Below are positions 47,865 through 56,930 of a DNA stretch of 64,000 bases, one piece after another. The stretch comes from Morganella psychrotolerans. Lineage in GTDB: Bacteria > Pseudomonadota > Gammaproteobacteria > Enterobacterales > Enterobacteriaceae. Made by a program: the position numbers and the translations under genes. How positions within the stretch are numbered: position 1 is the stretch's first letter; the number at the start of each line of letters is the position of its first letter. The notes below the pieces were generated by a model. It did not search any database, was not told where the DNA came from, and worked only from the letters and a program-made list of their open reading frames with translations. The stretch spans positions 1 through 64,000 of the forward strand of contig NZ_LZEX01000023.1 in assembly GCF_001676055.1 (NCBI RefSeq), in the 5' to 3' direction.

Positions 47865-49018
47865 CGGAATCCCTCCGTAATGGCGCTCAGCGGACGGTTT
47901 GTCCCCAGCACCTGATTATCAAACGAGAACAAAATGGCATCACACTGCGGCGGTGAATCAGAAAAACGCAGCATCTGATTAACGCGATCACAGATTTTCT
48001 CTGCAATGCGCGGGTAAACCGCCTGAAAGCCCTGCGCATTGATAAGCTCAATGGCCGCTTCCGTTGTGGTGCAGCCGTCAACTTCCTGTAACAGGGAGAG
48101 CGGCGCGCCGAGTAAAGCCAGATTGGAAATGAGTGTTTCCATTCTCGCATCCGCAATATGGCTGTGAGTGTGGAAAATACCGGCAGCGATTTTAACCAGC
48201 TTGCCGAAATGCCCGAGGATCACGACATGTTCGAATTTCAGCCGCGTGACTTCCTGTAACATGTAACCCACAAAGTTACTCATGGTGACGACATAGTTGC
48301 CGTCCAGCCCGAGCTGTTCATTAACAAAACGCTCGCCGTGGTTGCCCGGCACTAAAAAGATCCGCGTCATACCCTGCGCACGTTTCATCTCTAATTCAAT
48401 GGAGAGCGAGCGCTTCCAGCTCTCTTCTGACATCGGTGTGACAATACCGCTGGTGCCGATAACGGAGATCCCGCCGAGAATACCAAGGCGTCCGTTATAG
48501 GTTTTTTTCGCACGCTCTTCGCCTTCGGGGGCAAAAATCGTGACATCCGCGCCCCGGTTCGGGCCGATGGCTTCACGGACAGCGGCTTCGATTGTCTGGC
48601 GCGGGGTTTTGTTGATCGCAGCATCGCCTATCGGTAGCCCGACCCCGACTTTTGTTACCCGCCCGACACCTTCACCACCATCTAAGGTAATGATTCCGCT
48701 GTCATTGATAACCACGCGGGCAAAAATCAGCATGCCGTGGGTGGCATCGATATCATCACCGCCATCTTTACGGATAGCGGCGGTGGCGGTTTGTCCGCAA
48801 ATCAGCGGCTCTTCCACATTCAGGGAGAGCGCGACACCGGAAGGTGTGACGATAGAGACCTGCTGAATAACTTCCTGACGCAACACCATCAGCGCAGCGA
48901 CTTTCGCCGCCGCTGTCGCACAGGAGCCGGTTGTATAACCTTTGCGCAGTGCTTTGCCTTTGTGCCAGACGACACCGGTTCCGTTGTCATCCGGGGCTGT
49001 GGTGTTTTCCTGCGTCAT
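47861..49018 (-). CDS. cbiD: Cobalt-precorrin-5B C1-methyltransferase CbiD
   Basis: CbiD methylates C1 in the anaerobic pathway. The 385-residue protein carries the signature [20 protein letters not shown] near residue 28, followed by [20 protein letters not shown] and [18 protein letters not shown]. The C-terminal half has [28 protein letters not shown] with the conserved His cluster. It starts two bases after the cbiC stop. Confidence 0.94.
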   Translation of the reverse strand: MTQENTTAPDDNGTGVVWHKGKALRKGYTTGSCATAAAKVAALMVLRQEVIQQVSIVTPSGVALSLNVEEPLICGQTATAAIRKDGGDDIDATHGMLIFARVVINDSGIITLDGGEGVGRVTKVGVGLPIGDAAINKTPRQTIEAAVREAIGPNRGADVTIFAPEGEERAKKTYNGRLGILGGISVIGTSGIVTPMSEESWKRSLSIELEMKRAQGMTRIFLVPGNHGERFVNEQLGLDGNYVVTMSNFVGYMLQEVTRLKFEHVVILGHFGKLVKIAAGIFHTHSHIADARMETLISNLALLGAPLSLLQEVDGCTTTEAAIELINAQGFQAVYPRIAEKICDRVNQMLRFSDSPPQCDAILFSFDNQVLGTNRPLSAITEGFR

Positions 49019-49020
49019 GA

Positions 49021-49650
49021 TTACGCCTCCGGCATCCGGTAGAGGATGGCGTTAATAATCGCGGCGGCAACATTACTGCCGCCTTTGCGTCCGAGGGCGG
49101 CGATGCACGGCAAATCACTCTCAGCCAATGCATCTTTGGATTCAGCGGCACCCACAAAACCGACCGGAACACCGACAACGGCAACCGGTTTTTCTGCGTG
49201 CTCCATAACCCGGAACAGCGCGGTCGGCGCATTACCGAAGACAAAAATTTTCTCACCCGGCTCCTGCATGGCAATATCAACAGCAGCCATCGAACGGGTG
49301 ATTTGCTGTGCTTTTGCGGCAGCAACCACACGCGGGTCGCTGACATAGCAACGGCACTCTGAGCCGTATTGCGCCAGGCGGTTTTTATTGATCCCTGACA
49401 GCGCCATGGTGGTATCGGTATAAAGAGTACAACCGCGGGCGATACCGTCGCGGAGAGTCTCAATCACACCCTCAGAGAAATGCAGAATATCCAGCCAGTC
49501 AAAGTCAGCTGTTGTGTGGATAGCACGCTTGATAATGGCGGCGTGATCATCACTGGCAAAACGGTACTCCGGACGCGAATCCCGGATAATGTCATCAATG
49601 ATCAGGAAACTGTTTTTTTCGATTTCCTGCGGCTGTTGTATATAACTCAT
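49021..49650 (-). CDS. cbiC: Cobalt-precorrin-8 methylmutase CbiC
   Basis: CbiC moves the methyl group from C11 to C12, giving cobyrinic acid. The 209-residue protein contains the catalytic His region [16 protein letters not shown] (about residue 45), [18 protein letters not shown] and the conserved [16 protein letters not shown]. The C-terminal [17 protein letters not shown] is typical. It lies nine bases after cbiB. Confidence 0.95.
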   Translation of the reverse strand: MSYIQQPQEIEKNSFLIIDDIIRDSRPEYRFASDDHAAIIKRAIHTTADFDWLDILHFSEGVIETLRDGIARGCTLYTDTTMALSGINKNRLAQYGSECRCYVSDPRVVAAAKAQQITRSMAAVDIAMQEPGEKIFVFGNAPTALFRVMEHAEKPVAVVGVPVGFVGAAESKDALAESDLPCIAALGRKGGSNVAAAIINAILYRMPEA

Positions 49651-49659
49651 AATTTTCCC

Positions 49660-50619
49660 TTACAAAATCCACTGTGACAGAAGATGAATGACGGCGAACA
49701 GTGCCAGCGCGGCGGAGGAAGCTACCCACATCAACCGGATGGTGCTGAGAATATCGTCTGCATTAATTTCCCGCGTATCGTCGCCGAGCCATGGTTTGTC
49801 AACTAACTGACCAAAATAGGTATTCGGACCGCCGAGGCGTACGCCGAGTGCGCCGGCAACCGTTGCTTCTGACCAGCCGCTGTTCGGGCTGCGGTGATTG
49901 GCGTGGTCGCGCAGTCCGGTGGTGTAAGCGAGTCGGTTATTGAGTTTTAATACACGGGCGGCAAAGGTAAACAGCAGCCAGCTCAGGCGTGCCGGAATAT
50001 AATTGGCGACATCATCCGCACGGGCGGAAAACATGCCGATATCGCGGTATTTATCATTTTTGTATCCCACCATGGAATCGAGGGTATTGACGGCTTTGTA
50101 TGCCATCGCCAGTGGTGCGCCGCCGAGCAATAAGAAAAACATCGGCGCTATCACGCCATCGACAGTATTTTCTGCAACGGTTTCAGTGACTGCACGGGTG
50201 ATTTGTTGCGGCATCAGTTCACTGGTATCCCGTCCGACAATCCATGAGAGTTTTTCGCGGCTTTCGGCTAAATTCCCGGCCTTCAGGGCGTGATACACCC
50301 GCATGGCGGCGTCCTGTAAGCAGCGGGTTGCCAGCGCGGTGTAAGTCATCCAGACAGTCACCAGCCAGCCGAGGCTGGTTTCGAGATAAAAAGCCAGCGC
50401 CAGCACGCCGTAGCTGATAATCCAGGTACCGCCGACAATCACAACCCACAGCACGATACCGCCCCGGCGCAGTGCTGCATCATTCCGGCAGCGGCTGCGG
50501 ATTAAACTTTCTGTTTTGCGGATAGCATTGCCAATCCAGCGGATAGGGTGCGGCCAGTGCTCCGGGTCACCGAGGCGCCAGTCGAGGAGAAAAGCCATCA
50601 GCCAGCTGAGCAGTGTCAT
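49660..50619 (-). CDS. cbiB: Adenosylcobinamide-phosphate synthase CbiB
   Basis: CbiB is an integral membrane enzyme that attaches aminopropanol phosphate (from CobD) to adenosylcobyric acid. The 319 residues include several membrane helices, the start LLDWRLGDPEHWPHPIRWIG, the conserved DTSELMPQQITRAVTETVAE-NTVDG region, and the late DHANHRSPNSGWSEATVAGAL. It overlaps the cbiA stop by four bases. Confidence 0.94.
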   Translation of the reverse strand: MTLLSWLMAFLLDWRLGDPEHWPHPIRWIGNAIRKTESLIRSRCRNDAALRRGGIVLWVVIVGGTWIISYGVLALAFYLETSLGWLVTVWMTYTALATRCLQDAAMRVYHALKAGNLAESREKLSWIVGRDTSELMPQQITRAVTETVAENTVDGVIAPMFFLLLGGAPLAMAYKAVNTLDSMVGYKNDKYRDIGMFSARADDVANYIPARLSWLLFTFAARVLKLNNRLAYTTGLRDHANHRSPNSGWSEATVAGALGVRLGGPNTYFGQLVDKPWLGDDTREINADDILSTIRLMWVASSAALALFAVIHLLSQWIL

Positions 50620-52001
50620 AACACGCCCCGCGCAAGAGAGAACCAGTGATCCAACAAACCGGGACGCTGGGCAAAATGCACATGCAGATAACCGGCAAAG
50701 GTATTTCCGACCTGATAACCGCCCGTCCAGCGCTTTTGCACTTCGCCGTCGCGCTCTTTGATAAATTCAAACGCAGGAGGCAGATCAGTCACGAAATCAG
50801 AATAATGGAATTCATGTCCGCGCAGGCGCTCACCGGCTTTAACCAATGTGGTATCTGTCAGCGCGGTTCCTTCGCAGTAGCCGAAACGTTTGAGGCGATT
50901 ACCCATTGTGCTGTGCCCGCTGATAATGCCGGTCATCGGGTAAGTTTGGCCGTTGCTGTCGGTCAGTGTGTCCCCGAGATACATCAGACCGCCGCATTCC
51001 GCATAAACAGGAACACCGCGCTGGTGGGCGGCAAGTAAAGCATCCCGCATCTCTTTATTGGCAGATAACTGCTCTGCGTAAACTTCGGGATAGCCCCCGC
51101 CGATATAAACCATATCGCAGGCGTCAGGCAATTTTTTGTCATGCAGCGGGCTGAACGTGATGATTTCTGCGCCGCAATGGCGGATAAGATCCAGATTATC
51201 GGGATAATAGAAGTTAAACGCGGCATCCTGCGCAACCGCGACTGTCAGACCGCGCCCGGCGTCCGGGGTAGTCAGAACCGGTGCAGAACAGACCTGCGGT
51301 GCCTGCCACTGTGTTAATTCGAGTAACTTACTGATATCGGTTGTTTTTTCAATCTGTTCCGCCAGTCGCTGCCAGCGCTCTGTCTGTTGTGTCTGCTCCT
51401 GCGGCGGAATAAGCCCCAGGTGACGTGAAGGCAGTTCAATATCAGCCATAACCGGAATGTAGCCGAGAACAGGCACATTGCAATAATGTTCAATAGCATG
51501 TTTCAGAAGCTGGTAGTGGTTGTCGGTATTGACCCGGTTAATCAGCACTCCGGCAATATTCAGTGTCGGATCAAAATGCTGAAACCCCATAACAGTGGCG
51601 GCAATAGAAGTGGATACCGCTTTGCCGTCGACCAGTAAGATGACCGGACAGCCGAGCTGTTTTGCCATCGCCGCGGTACTGCAATAGTGCGGATCGGTAC
51701 CAAAACCATCATAAAGCCCCATCACGCCTTCAATAACACCGGCGTCTTTATCCTGCATATAATGATGAAACTGAGAAGTCAGGATAGATTCCGGCAGCAT
51801 AAATGCGTCCAGATTACGGGAGGGAACACCGGTCACTGTGGTGTGCCAGCTGCTGTCGAGATAGTCCGGGCCGACTTTGCAGGGCTGAACAGTCAGTCCG
51901 CGTGCACTCAGTGCCCGCATAATTCCCAGCGTGATAGTGGTTTTACCGCAACCGCTACTGGTTCCGGCAATAACAAAAACCTGTTTTTGTGCCTTATTCA
52001 T
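50616..52001 (-). CDS. cbiA: Cobyrinic acid a,c-diamide synthase CbiA
   Basis: CbiA amidates the a and c acetate side chains with glutamine and ATP. The N-terminal dethiobiotin-synthetase-like domain shows FVIAGTSSGCGKTTITLGIM (P-loop) and VEGVMGLYDGFG; the C-terminal glutaminase domain has the nucleophile Cys in PVYAECGGLMYLGDTL and the late His in HVHFAQRP. The 461-residue length is standard. It is the first gene of the leftward cbi run, with 795 bases of divergent regulatory DNA upstream. Confidence 0.95.
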   Translation of the reverse strand: MNKAQKQVFVIAGTSSGCGKTTITLGIMRALSARGLTVQPCKVGPDYLDSSWHTTVTGVPSRNLDAFMLPESILTSQFHHYMQDKDAGVIEGVMGLYDGFGTDPHYCSTAAMAKQLGCPVILLVDGKAVSTSIAATVMGFQHFDPTLNIAGVLINRVNTDNHYQLLKHAIEHYCNVPVLGYIPVMADIELPSRHLGLIPPQEQTQQTERWQRLAEQIEKTTDISKLLELTQWQAPQVCSAPVLTTPDAGRGLTVAVAQDAAFNFYYPDNLDLIRHCGAEIITFSPLHDKKLPDACDMVYIGGGYPEVYAEQLSANKEMRDALLAAHQRGVPVYAECGGLMYLGDTLTDSNGQTYPMTGIISGHSTMGNRLKRFGYCEGTALTDTTLVKAGERLRGHEFHYSDFVTDLPPAFEFIKERDGEVQKRWTGGYQVGNTFAGYLHVHFAQRPGLLDHWFSLARGVL

Positions 52002-52265
52002 ACGCTACCTTTGACACTATTGTTGCCAAAAAAAACGTCCTGATAACAGGAAAGCAAAAAAAGGTTAAATAAATTAACCCGGTGACTGTCTTTTTATTTT
52101 CATGATCATCAGCAAAATAAAAAAATGCTGAACAGCGACATGGAAAAACTAATGATCATTTAATTAACATTGCCGATTTTTGATATAGTGAATTTGTTTC
52201 GGCTATTTATATTCGGGTTTAATAAAACATAAAACTCTGTTTTTATATATCGACATATTACAGTT

Positions 52266-52281
52266 TGTGATGTTGTTCACA
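52266..52281. promoter_or_regulatory. CRP (cAMP receptor protein) binding site
   Basis: TGTGATGTTGTTCACA matches the CRP consensus TGTGA-N6-TCACA exactly in both half sites. It lies 265 bases from the cbiA start and 516 bases from cobA, so it could serve either direction. CRP control of cobalamin genes is known in Salmonella. Confidence 0.72.
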
Positions 52282-52287
52282 TAAATA

Positions 52288-52304
52288 CTTGATTTGTGAT
52301 CAAG
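52288..52304. promoter_or_regulatory. Palindrome next to CRP site, FNR-like but with 5-bp spacer
   Basis: CTTGAT and ATCAAG flank a five-base spacer. The half sites match FNR (TTGAT / ATCAA), but FNR sites normally have four central bases. It may be a degenerate FNR site or the operator of another dimeric regulator. Confidence 0.3.
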
Positions 52305-52796
52305 ACAAATAAAAATAGATCTATTTAATTTCACAAATGGATATCAATATGTGAAATAAATGTTCCTATTATTATAATTTGTTAATTTAAAATAAAAAAA
52401 TAGTATTTCACTTGTTATTAATAACGGTGTGCTTTGCGGAAGGTTATGTAAAAAATCATTTATTTCATGTAGTTGAAAATTATTGATCTTCTTGATTTTT
52501 TCGTATGAACTCTTCCGTAGCGTGAACGTATTATTGAGACATAAATCATGTATTTTTTTCTGTTATTATTTAATAATGCAAAATATTAAACAGAATTGTC
52601 TTTATTAAGCATTTATCGTGAGCAGATCAAAGAATATCGATCATGATTAATTAATACTGCTGTTCATCTATTAAGACATCATTAATAAGACGTATTTTTA
52701 ATAGTCGTCAGGGTGTGAGTATTACTAACGCGAATGATGATGATAACAATGATGTTGTTTCTTTCTGTTGATTACTTTAATTGATAAGGCAATAAA

Positions 52797-53582
52797 ATGA
52801 GCAAAGGTAAAGTGTGGCTTGTCGGAGCCGGACCCGGAGATGCATCATTAATTACCGTAAAGGGACTTCATTGTATACGCCATGCCGAAGTATTGGTGCA
52901 TGACCGTCTTGTCAATCCTGAGTTGATCGCTTGTGCGCCATCCGGATGCAAAATTATTAATGTCGGCAAAACACCGAACCATCATCCGGTTCCGCAGGAC
53001 GAAATTAACAACATCCTGGTAAAACACGCGTCAGAAGGCAAAAATGTCGTCCGTCTGAAAGGCGGGGATCCGTATGTATTTGGTCGTGGCGGTGAAGAAG
53101 CAGAATCACTGGCACAAAAAGGGCTGGATTTTGAAGTCATCCCGGGGATCAGTTCCTCTATCGGCGGACTGGCATACGCGGGGATCCCGGTGACACACCG
53201 TGACCATGCATCCAGCTTCCATGTGGTTACCGGGCACATGTGTCAGGGGAATGAACCTCAGAACTGGCAGGCGCTGGCAGCACTGAGTGGTACGCTGGTT
53301 ATTCTGATGGGAATGACCCGGCTGGCAGAAATCAGTCAGTTATTAATTGATAACGGAAAATCACCTGATACCCCGGCGGCGGTTGTAATGTATGCGAGCC
53401 AGCAGCGCCAGCAGGTGGTTACCGGCACACTGACTACATTACCGGACGAAGCCGCACGTCTTAAACTGCACCCGCCGGCACTGATTGTTGTCGGGGATGT
53501 GGTTAATCTGCATCAGGTTCTGGCATTTGCTGCCACACAAATTGATATTACGCAGGAACCCCCGTTAGAAGCGGTGTCATAG
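52797..53582 (+). CDS. cobA: Uroporphyrinogen-III C-methyltransferase (CobA/SUMT)
   Basis: The enzyme adds methyl groups at C2 and C7 of uroporphyrinogen III, giving precorrin-2, the branch point to siroheme and cobalamin. The 261-residue protein has VWLVGAGPGDASLITVKGL, VVRLKGGDPYVFGRGGEEAE and EVIPGISSSIGGLAYAGIPV, the signatures of SUMT. It corresponds to the C-terminal half of enterobacterial CysG but is a separate protein here. It is divergent from the cbi operon and heads a short run with cobD and pduX. Confidence 0.94.
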   Translation: MSKGKVWLVGAGPGDASLITVKGLHCIRHAEVLVHDRLVNPELIACAPSGCKIINVGKTPNHHPVPQDEINNILVKHASEGKNVVRLKGGDPYVFGRGGEEAESLAQKGLDFEVIPGISSSIGGLAYAGIPVTHRDHASSFHVVTGHMCQGNEPQNWQALAALSGTLVILMGMTRLAEISQLLIDNGKSPDTPAAVVMYASQQRQQVVTGTLTTLPDEAARLKLHPPALIVVGDVVNLHQVLAFAATQIDITQEPPLEAVS

Positions 53583-53656
53583 TGTTATCCTTAAAATAAT
53601 ATTACCCGGCTGTATGCAGATAATACTGTATGCAGCCTTTAGATTTGGAGGAGGCT

Positions 53657-54727
53657 ATGAGTGAACACGGTGGTAATGTAGTTGAAGTGGCAGAGCATCT
53701 GGGGATCTCGCCTGCATCAATCTTCGATTTTAGTGCCAATATTAATCCGCTGGGGCCGCCAGACCGGGTTAAAGCCATTATCCGCGACAACTTATCCGTT
53801 ATTGAACGCTATCCTGATATTGAATACCGTTATCTGCACGCCGCACTGGCTAAAGGTGCCGGATGTGAACTGGGGCAGGTCATTGCCGGGAACGGTGAAA
53901 CTGAACTGATTTACTCGCTGGTGCGCCATCTGAACCCGCACAGCGCACTATTATTAACACCCGGATTTGCCGAGTACCGCAGAGCACTGGAGCAGCAAGG
54001 CTGTGACATCATTGAACACGCGCTGACAGAAGAGAATGATTTTCAGCCGGATGAGTCTCTGCTGGCTGATATCGAAGCCCGCCGCCCTGATTGTGTTTTT
54101 ATCGCCACCCCGAATAACCCGACCGGTCTGATGCCGGATATTGCATTGCTGCATAAACTGGTTTCTCTGTGTGAATCCCGCCATATTCATCTTATTGTCG
54201 ATGAAGCCTTTATTGATTTTCTGCCGGAAGGCTCACCGCTGACAGCACGTCTGCCGGAAACCCGTTATCTGTACCTGCTGCGCTCTCTGACAAAGTTTTT
54301 TGCCATCCCGGGACTTCGCCTGGGGTATCTGCTTTGCGGTGACAGTCATGTTATCAGTAATCTGAAAGGATGGCGGGAGCCGTGGACGATTAACGGACTG
54401 GCGGCGCTGGTGGGAGAAGTCCTGCTGGATGATAAAGAGTATATCTGTAAAACGCAGGAACTGATTGCGTCACAGCGTGAGTATCTGTGCAGGGAGCTGC
54501 GCCAGTTTCCGCTGCTGAAAATCCGTGAGCCGACAGCAAACTATATTTTTATCCGCTGCCTTAATGGAGTGGAATTACAGTCTGCCCTGCTTAAATATAA
54601 GCTGCTTATCCGCCGCTGCCAGAACTATCCCGGGTTGGATGGCTCATATTACCGCATCGCTGTCCGCAGCCAGGCGGAAAACCGCCATCTTATCGGCGCA
54701 TTAAAACAGGTATTCCAACATGGCTGA
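53657..54727 (+). CDS. cobD: L-threonine-O-3-phosphate decarboxylase CobD
   Basis: CobD is a PLP enzyme that decarboxylates threonine phosphate to (R)-1-aminopropan-2-ol phosphate, the linker attached by CbiB. The ATG at 53657 has GGAGGAGG directly upstream; an in-frame start at 53630 is weaker. Signatures include IFDFSANINPLGPP, the PLP-contact FIATPNNPTGLMPD and VDEAFIDFLPEGS, and the Schiff-base Lys in LLRSLTKFFAIPGLRLGYLL. The 356-residue length is usual. It overlaps pduX by eight bases. Confidence 0.94.
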   Translation: MSEHGGNVVEVAEHLGISPASIFDFSANINPLGPPDRVKAIIRDNLSVIERYPDIEYRYLHAALAKGAGCELGQVIAGNGETELIYSLVRHLNPHSALLLTPGFAEYRRALEQQGCDIIEHALTEENDFQPDESLLADIEARRPDCVFIATPNNPTGLMPDIALLHKLVSLCESRHIHLIVDEAFIDFLPEGSPLTARLPETRYLYLLRSLTKFFAIPGLRLGYLLCGDSHVISNLKGWREPWTINGLAALVGEVLLDDKEYICKTQELIASQREYLCRELRQFPLLKIREPTANYIFIRCLNGVELQSALLKYKLLIRRCQNYPGLDGSYYRIAVRSQAENRHLIGALKQVFQHG

Positions 54728-55580
54728 GGCACACTGTCCGGCATCCTGCGGTGAGTTATTACAGGGGTGGATCCTCGGGGGCGAGAAACTGGTTTCCTGC
54801 CCAATCAATTGGTTCAGCTATGTATCAGTCACCGAAGATGTACCGCTGGGGCTGGAGCGCCCCCGCATGCGCCAGATGCTGGAGCGGGTACTGAAGTATC
54901 TGGATATTGTTCCGGAAGCGACCGGTATGCTGCGTATTGAATATGACTCAACTATCCCGGTCGGCAAAGGGCTGGCGAGTAGTACAGCAGATATTGCGGC
55001 AACCGCACAGGCAACAGCCCGGTTTTACGGACACGAATTATCACCGGAAACTCTGGCAGCCTTGTGTGTGGGTGTCGAGCCGACAGACAGCACGTTTTTC
55101 TCTTCCCTGACACTGTTTGATCATCAGACTGCCGGAACACAAATCTCTCTCGGCTGGGCGCCAGACCTGAAAATTCTGTTACTGGAAAGCCCGGATATTG
55201 TGCTGACAGAGGATTTTCATAAGCGGGATCGCCTTGCAGCGCTGTTAGCCCGCGAAACGCAGTTGGAACAGGCGTGGAAGTACCTCAATATTGCCTGTGA
55301 ACAGCAAAGCCCGCAACGTTTGGGGGAGGCTGCCACACTGAGTGCGATAGCCAGCCAGGACCTTCTGCCCAAGCACGGTTTTAACGAACTGCTTGAGCTG
55401 GCAGAGCAAAATAAAATTTACGGGCTGAATGTCGCACACAGCGGCAGTGTTATCGGGCTTATCTATGATGATACACAGCACGATAAAGATTTTATTTATG
55501 ACTGGATCCAACGCCATCAACTGGATAAATTTTATCCTCAGGTGCATGAAGTGTGTATGACGCCCGGCGGCGTTCGCTAA
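54720..55580 (+). CDS. pduX: L-threonine kinase PduX
   Basis: PduX is a GHMP-family kinase that makes O-3-phospho-L-threonine, the CobD substrate. The 286-residue protein begins AEAHCPASCGELLQGWILGG, typical of PduX, and the GHMP ATP-binding loop is IPVGKGLASSTADIAATAQA (about residues 79-98). The late VAHSGSVIGLIYDD is the third GHMP motif. In Salmonella pduX sits at the end of the pdu operon; here it is directly coupled to cobD, and no propanediol-utilisation genes are present. Confidence 0.92.
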   Translation: MAEAHCPASCGELLQGWILGGEKLVSCPINWFSYVSVTEDVPLGLERPRMRQMLERVLKYLDIVPEATGMLRIEYDSTIPVGKGLASSTADIAATAQATARFYGHELSPETLAALCVGVEPTDSTFFSSLTLFDHQTAGTQISLGWAPDLKILLLESPDIVLTEDFHKRDRLAALLARETQLEQAWKYLNIACEQQSPQRLGEAATLSAIASQDLLPKHGFNELLELAEQNKIYGLNVAHSGSVIGLIYDDTQHDKDFIYDWIQRHQLDKFYPQVHEVCMTPGGVR

Positions 55581-55589
55581 TCCCGCATC

Positions 55590-55801
55590 ATCCGCGTCAT
55601 CCTTCAGCCTGTGGCTGTGTTGGCCGCGCTCAGCTATCCGGGTCACATACTGATGTATGCTCCCCGGTTATCTTCACTTACCGCCTTGCCACAAACTGAA
55701 TGATTTAGCAGATACATTTTTATCTTTTTCTAAATCTTAAATCTTAATTCTTTTGAATTGAACGCGATCTTTGTCTTTTATAAATGTGTATGTAAAAGGC
55801 A
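55590..55801 (+). repeat. ERIC-like element plus 3' flank, copy 1 of a direct repeat
   Basis: An ERIC-type core (GGGTCACATACTGATGTATG then CTCCCCGG) is framed by CGTCATCCTTCAGCCTGTGG and GCCACAAACTGAATGATTTA. It is followed by a shared flank containing ATTGAACGCGATCTTTGTC and TTTTATAAATG. The same arrangement recurs about 310 bases downstream. Confidence 0.75.
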
Positions 55802-55899
55802 GATAACGGGCAGGGGAACGAAAAGCATGTGCGCCATGGATGGCGCACCTGAGCTTACAGGGATGTATTTACAGCGGCTTTTCGTTTTGCCCGTTATCA
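55802..55899. repeat. 98-bp imperfect palindrome with nested hairpin
   Basis: The outer arms GATAACGGGCA-GGGGAACGAAAAGC and GCTTTTCGTTTTGCCCGTTATC pair over about 22 bases. Inside is the perfect hairpin GTGCGCCA-TGGA-TGGCGCAC. It lies exactly between the two copies of the direct repeat and resembles a dispersed palindromic unit, not a terminator. Confidence 0.65.
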
Positions 55900-55904
55900 G
55901 CCCG

Positions 55905-56109
55905 ATCCGCGTCATCCTTCAGCCTGTGGCTGCGTTGGCTGCATTAAAAAAACCGGGTCACATACTGATGTATGCTCCCCGGTTTTTTTCATTTGCCGCC
56001 TTGCCACAGACTGAATGATTTAGCGGATAGCATTTCACCTTTTTAAAATCTTAATTCTTACAAATTGAACGCGATCTCTGTCTTTTATAAATGCCTATGT
56101 AAAAGACAG
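55905..56109 (+). repeat. ERIC-like element plus 3' flank, copy 2 of a direct repeat
   Basis: It repeats the order of copy 1: CGTCATCCTTCAGCCTGTGG, ERIC core GGGTCACATACTGATGTATG, GCCACAGACTGAATGATTTA, and a flank with ATTGAACGCGATCTCTGTC. It ends in the 10-bp inverted repeat CTGTCTTTTA / TAAAAGACAG (56078-56109), which is imperfect in copy 1. Confidence 0.75.
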
Positions 56110-56217
56110 TTTCCGGCGCTGTACCGCAAAGTCAGCAGCGGAGTGCTGCGTACATGACGCGGGCGGGATATGATGCGCAAAATACTTTCTGACCGAATAA
56201 TCCGGAGAAAAAACATT

Positions 56218-56874
56218 ATGCTGCGCTATCCGTTGTTTTGTGACTTACAGGGAAAAACATGTCTTGTTGTAGGCGGGGGAGACGTTGCTCTGCATAAATG
56301 TCATGCACTGTTGCAGGCCGGTGCAAATGTCACTGTCGTTGCGCGCTATTTTCACAGCGACTTTGCCGCACTGGCAGAGCGCCCGCAACTGACATGCACG
56401 CAAGCGCCGTTTGACAGCACACTGTGGCCGGATGACTGTTGGCTGGCATTTGCCGCCACCGATTCACCGGAGGTCAATCAGCAGGTACTGGCTCTGGCAA
56501 ATACACATCGCTGCTTTTGTAATGTGACTGACTCACCGGAAACCGCCTCATTTATCTCTCCGGCGACAATTGATGTGCTGCCGGTACAGATAGCGCTGAC
56601 CTGTGGCGGAAATCCCGTATATACCCAGTTCCTGAAGCACAGGGTGATGCAGGCAATACCCTTCGACGCCCCGGTGAAACTACAGCTTGCCGCCCGTGTA
56701 CGGGAGCAGGTAAAAGCCACTAATGCTTCCCGTGATGCCAAGCGGCTGTTCTGGCAGAAATTCTTCACAGATACCGCACTGGAGCAGCTTTTATCATTAC
56801 AGGATGATGACCTGCTGGCAGACTACCTTTCCTATCTTCTGGCTCAGTTTACCGAAGAGCACGGCACGCGCTGA
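56218..56874 (+). CDS. Stand-alone precorrin-2 dehydrogenase / siroheme synthase domain
   Basis: The 218-residue protein corresponds to the N-terminal CysG/Met8p domain, which oxidises precorrin-2 to sirohydrochlorin with NAD+ and can insert iron. The start is MLRYPLFCDLQGKTCLVVGG with the dinucleotide motif VGGGDVALHKCHALLQAGAN. CNVTDSPETASFISPATID and the ALTCGGNPVYTQFLKHRV block match the CysG active-site region. I choose the ATG at 56218 with GGAG upstream; the frame extends to 56170 without homology. With cobA it makes a split CysG. Sirohydrochlorin from it feeds CbiK. In this context a cobalamin role is likely, but siroheme is also possible. Confidence 0.88.
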   Translation: MLRYPLFCDLQGKTCLVVGGGDVALHKCHALLQAGANVTVVARYFHSDFAALAERPQLTCTQAPFDSTLWPDDCWLAFAATDSPEVNQQVLALANTHRCFCNVTDSPETASFISPATIDVLPVQIALTCGGNPVYTQFLKHRVMQAIPFDAPVKLQLAARVREQVKATNASRDAKRLFWQKFFTDTALEQLLSLQDDDLLADYLSYLLAQFTEEHGTR

Positions 56875-56890
56875 AAATTGCTGTCATGAT

Positions 56891-56930
56891 AATAAAAGCT
56901 CGGTTTTTTTGATAAAACCGGGCTTTTATT
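56891..56930. terminator. Long hairpin terminator after the dehydrogenase gene
   Basis: A 17-bp stem (AATAAAAGCTCGGTTTT with AAAACCGGGCTTTTATT, one wobble pair) starts 17 bases after the stop codon. Both arms end in A/T tracts, as in a terminator. Confidence 0.8.

Larger units (their letters stand above)
52002..52796. other. 795-bp divergent control region, cbiA / cobA
   Basis: No gene is visible. The DNA is very AT-rich and contains a perfect CRP-type palindrome at 52266-52281 and a second palindrome (CTTGAT-TTGTG-ATCAAG) at 52288-52304. I looked on both strands for the conserved B12-box and leader elements of the cobalamin riboswitch and did not see them, which differs from the Salmonella cbi leader. 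No pocR-like activator gene lies nearby either. Confidence 0.5.

Noticed and set aside
55758-56018. 86-codon rightward frame in the repeat region after pduX
   Set aside because: It runs through the palindrome and the second ERIC copy, so it is a by-product of repeated DNA with no protein-like composition.
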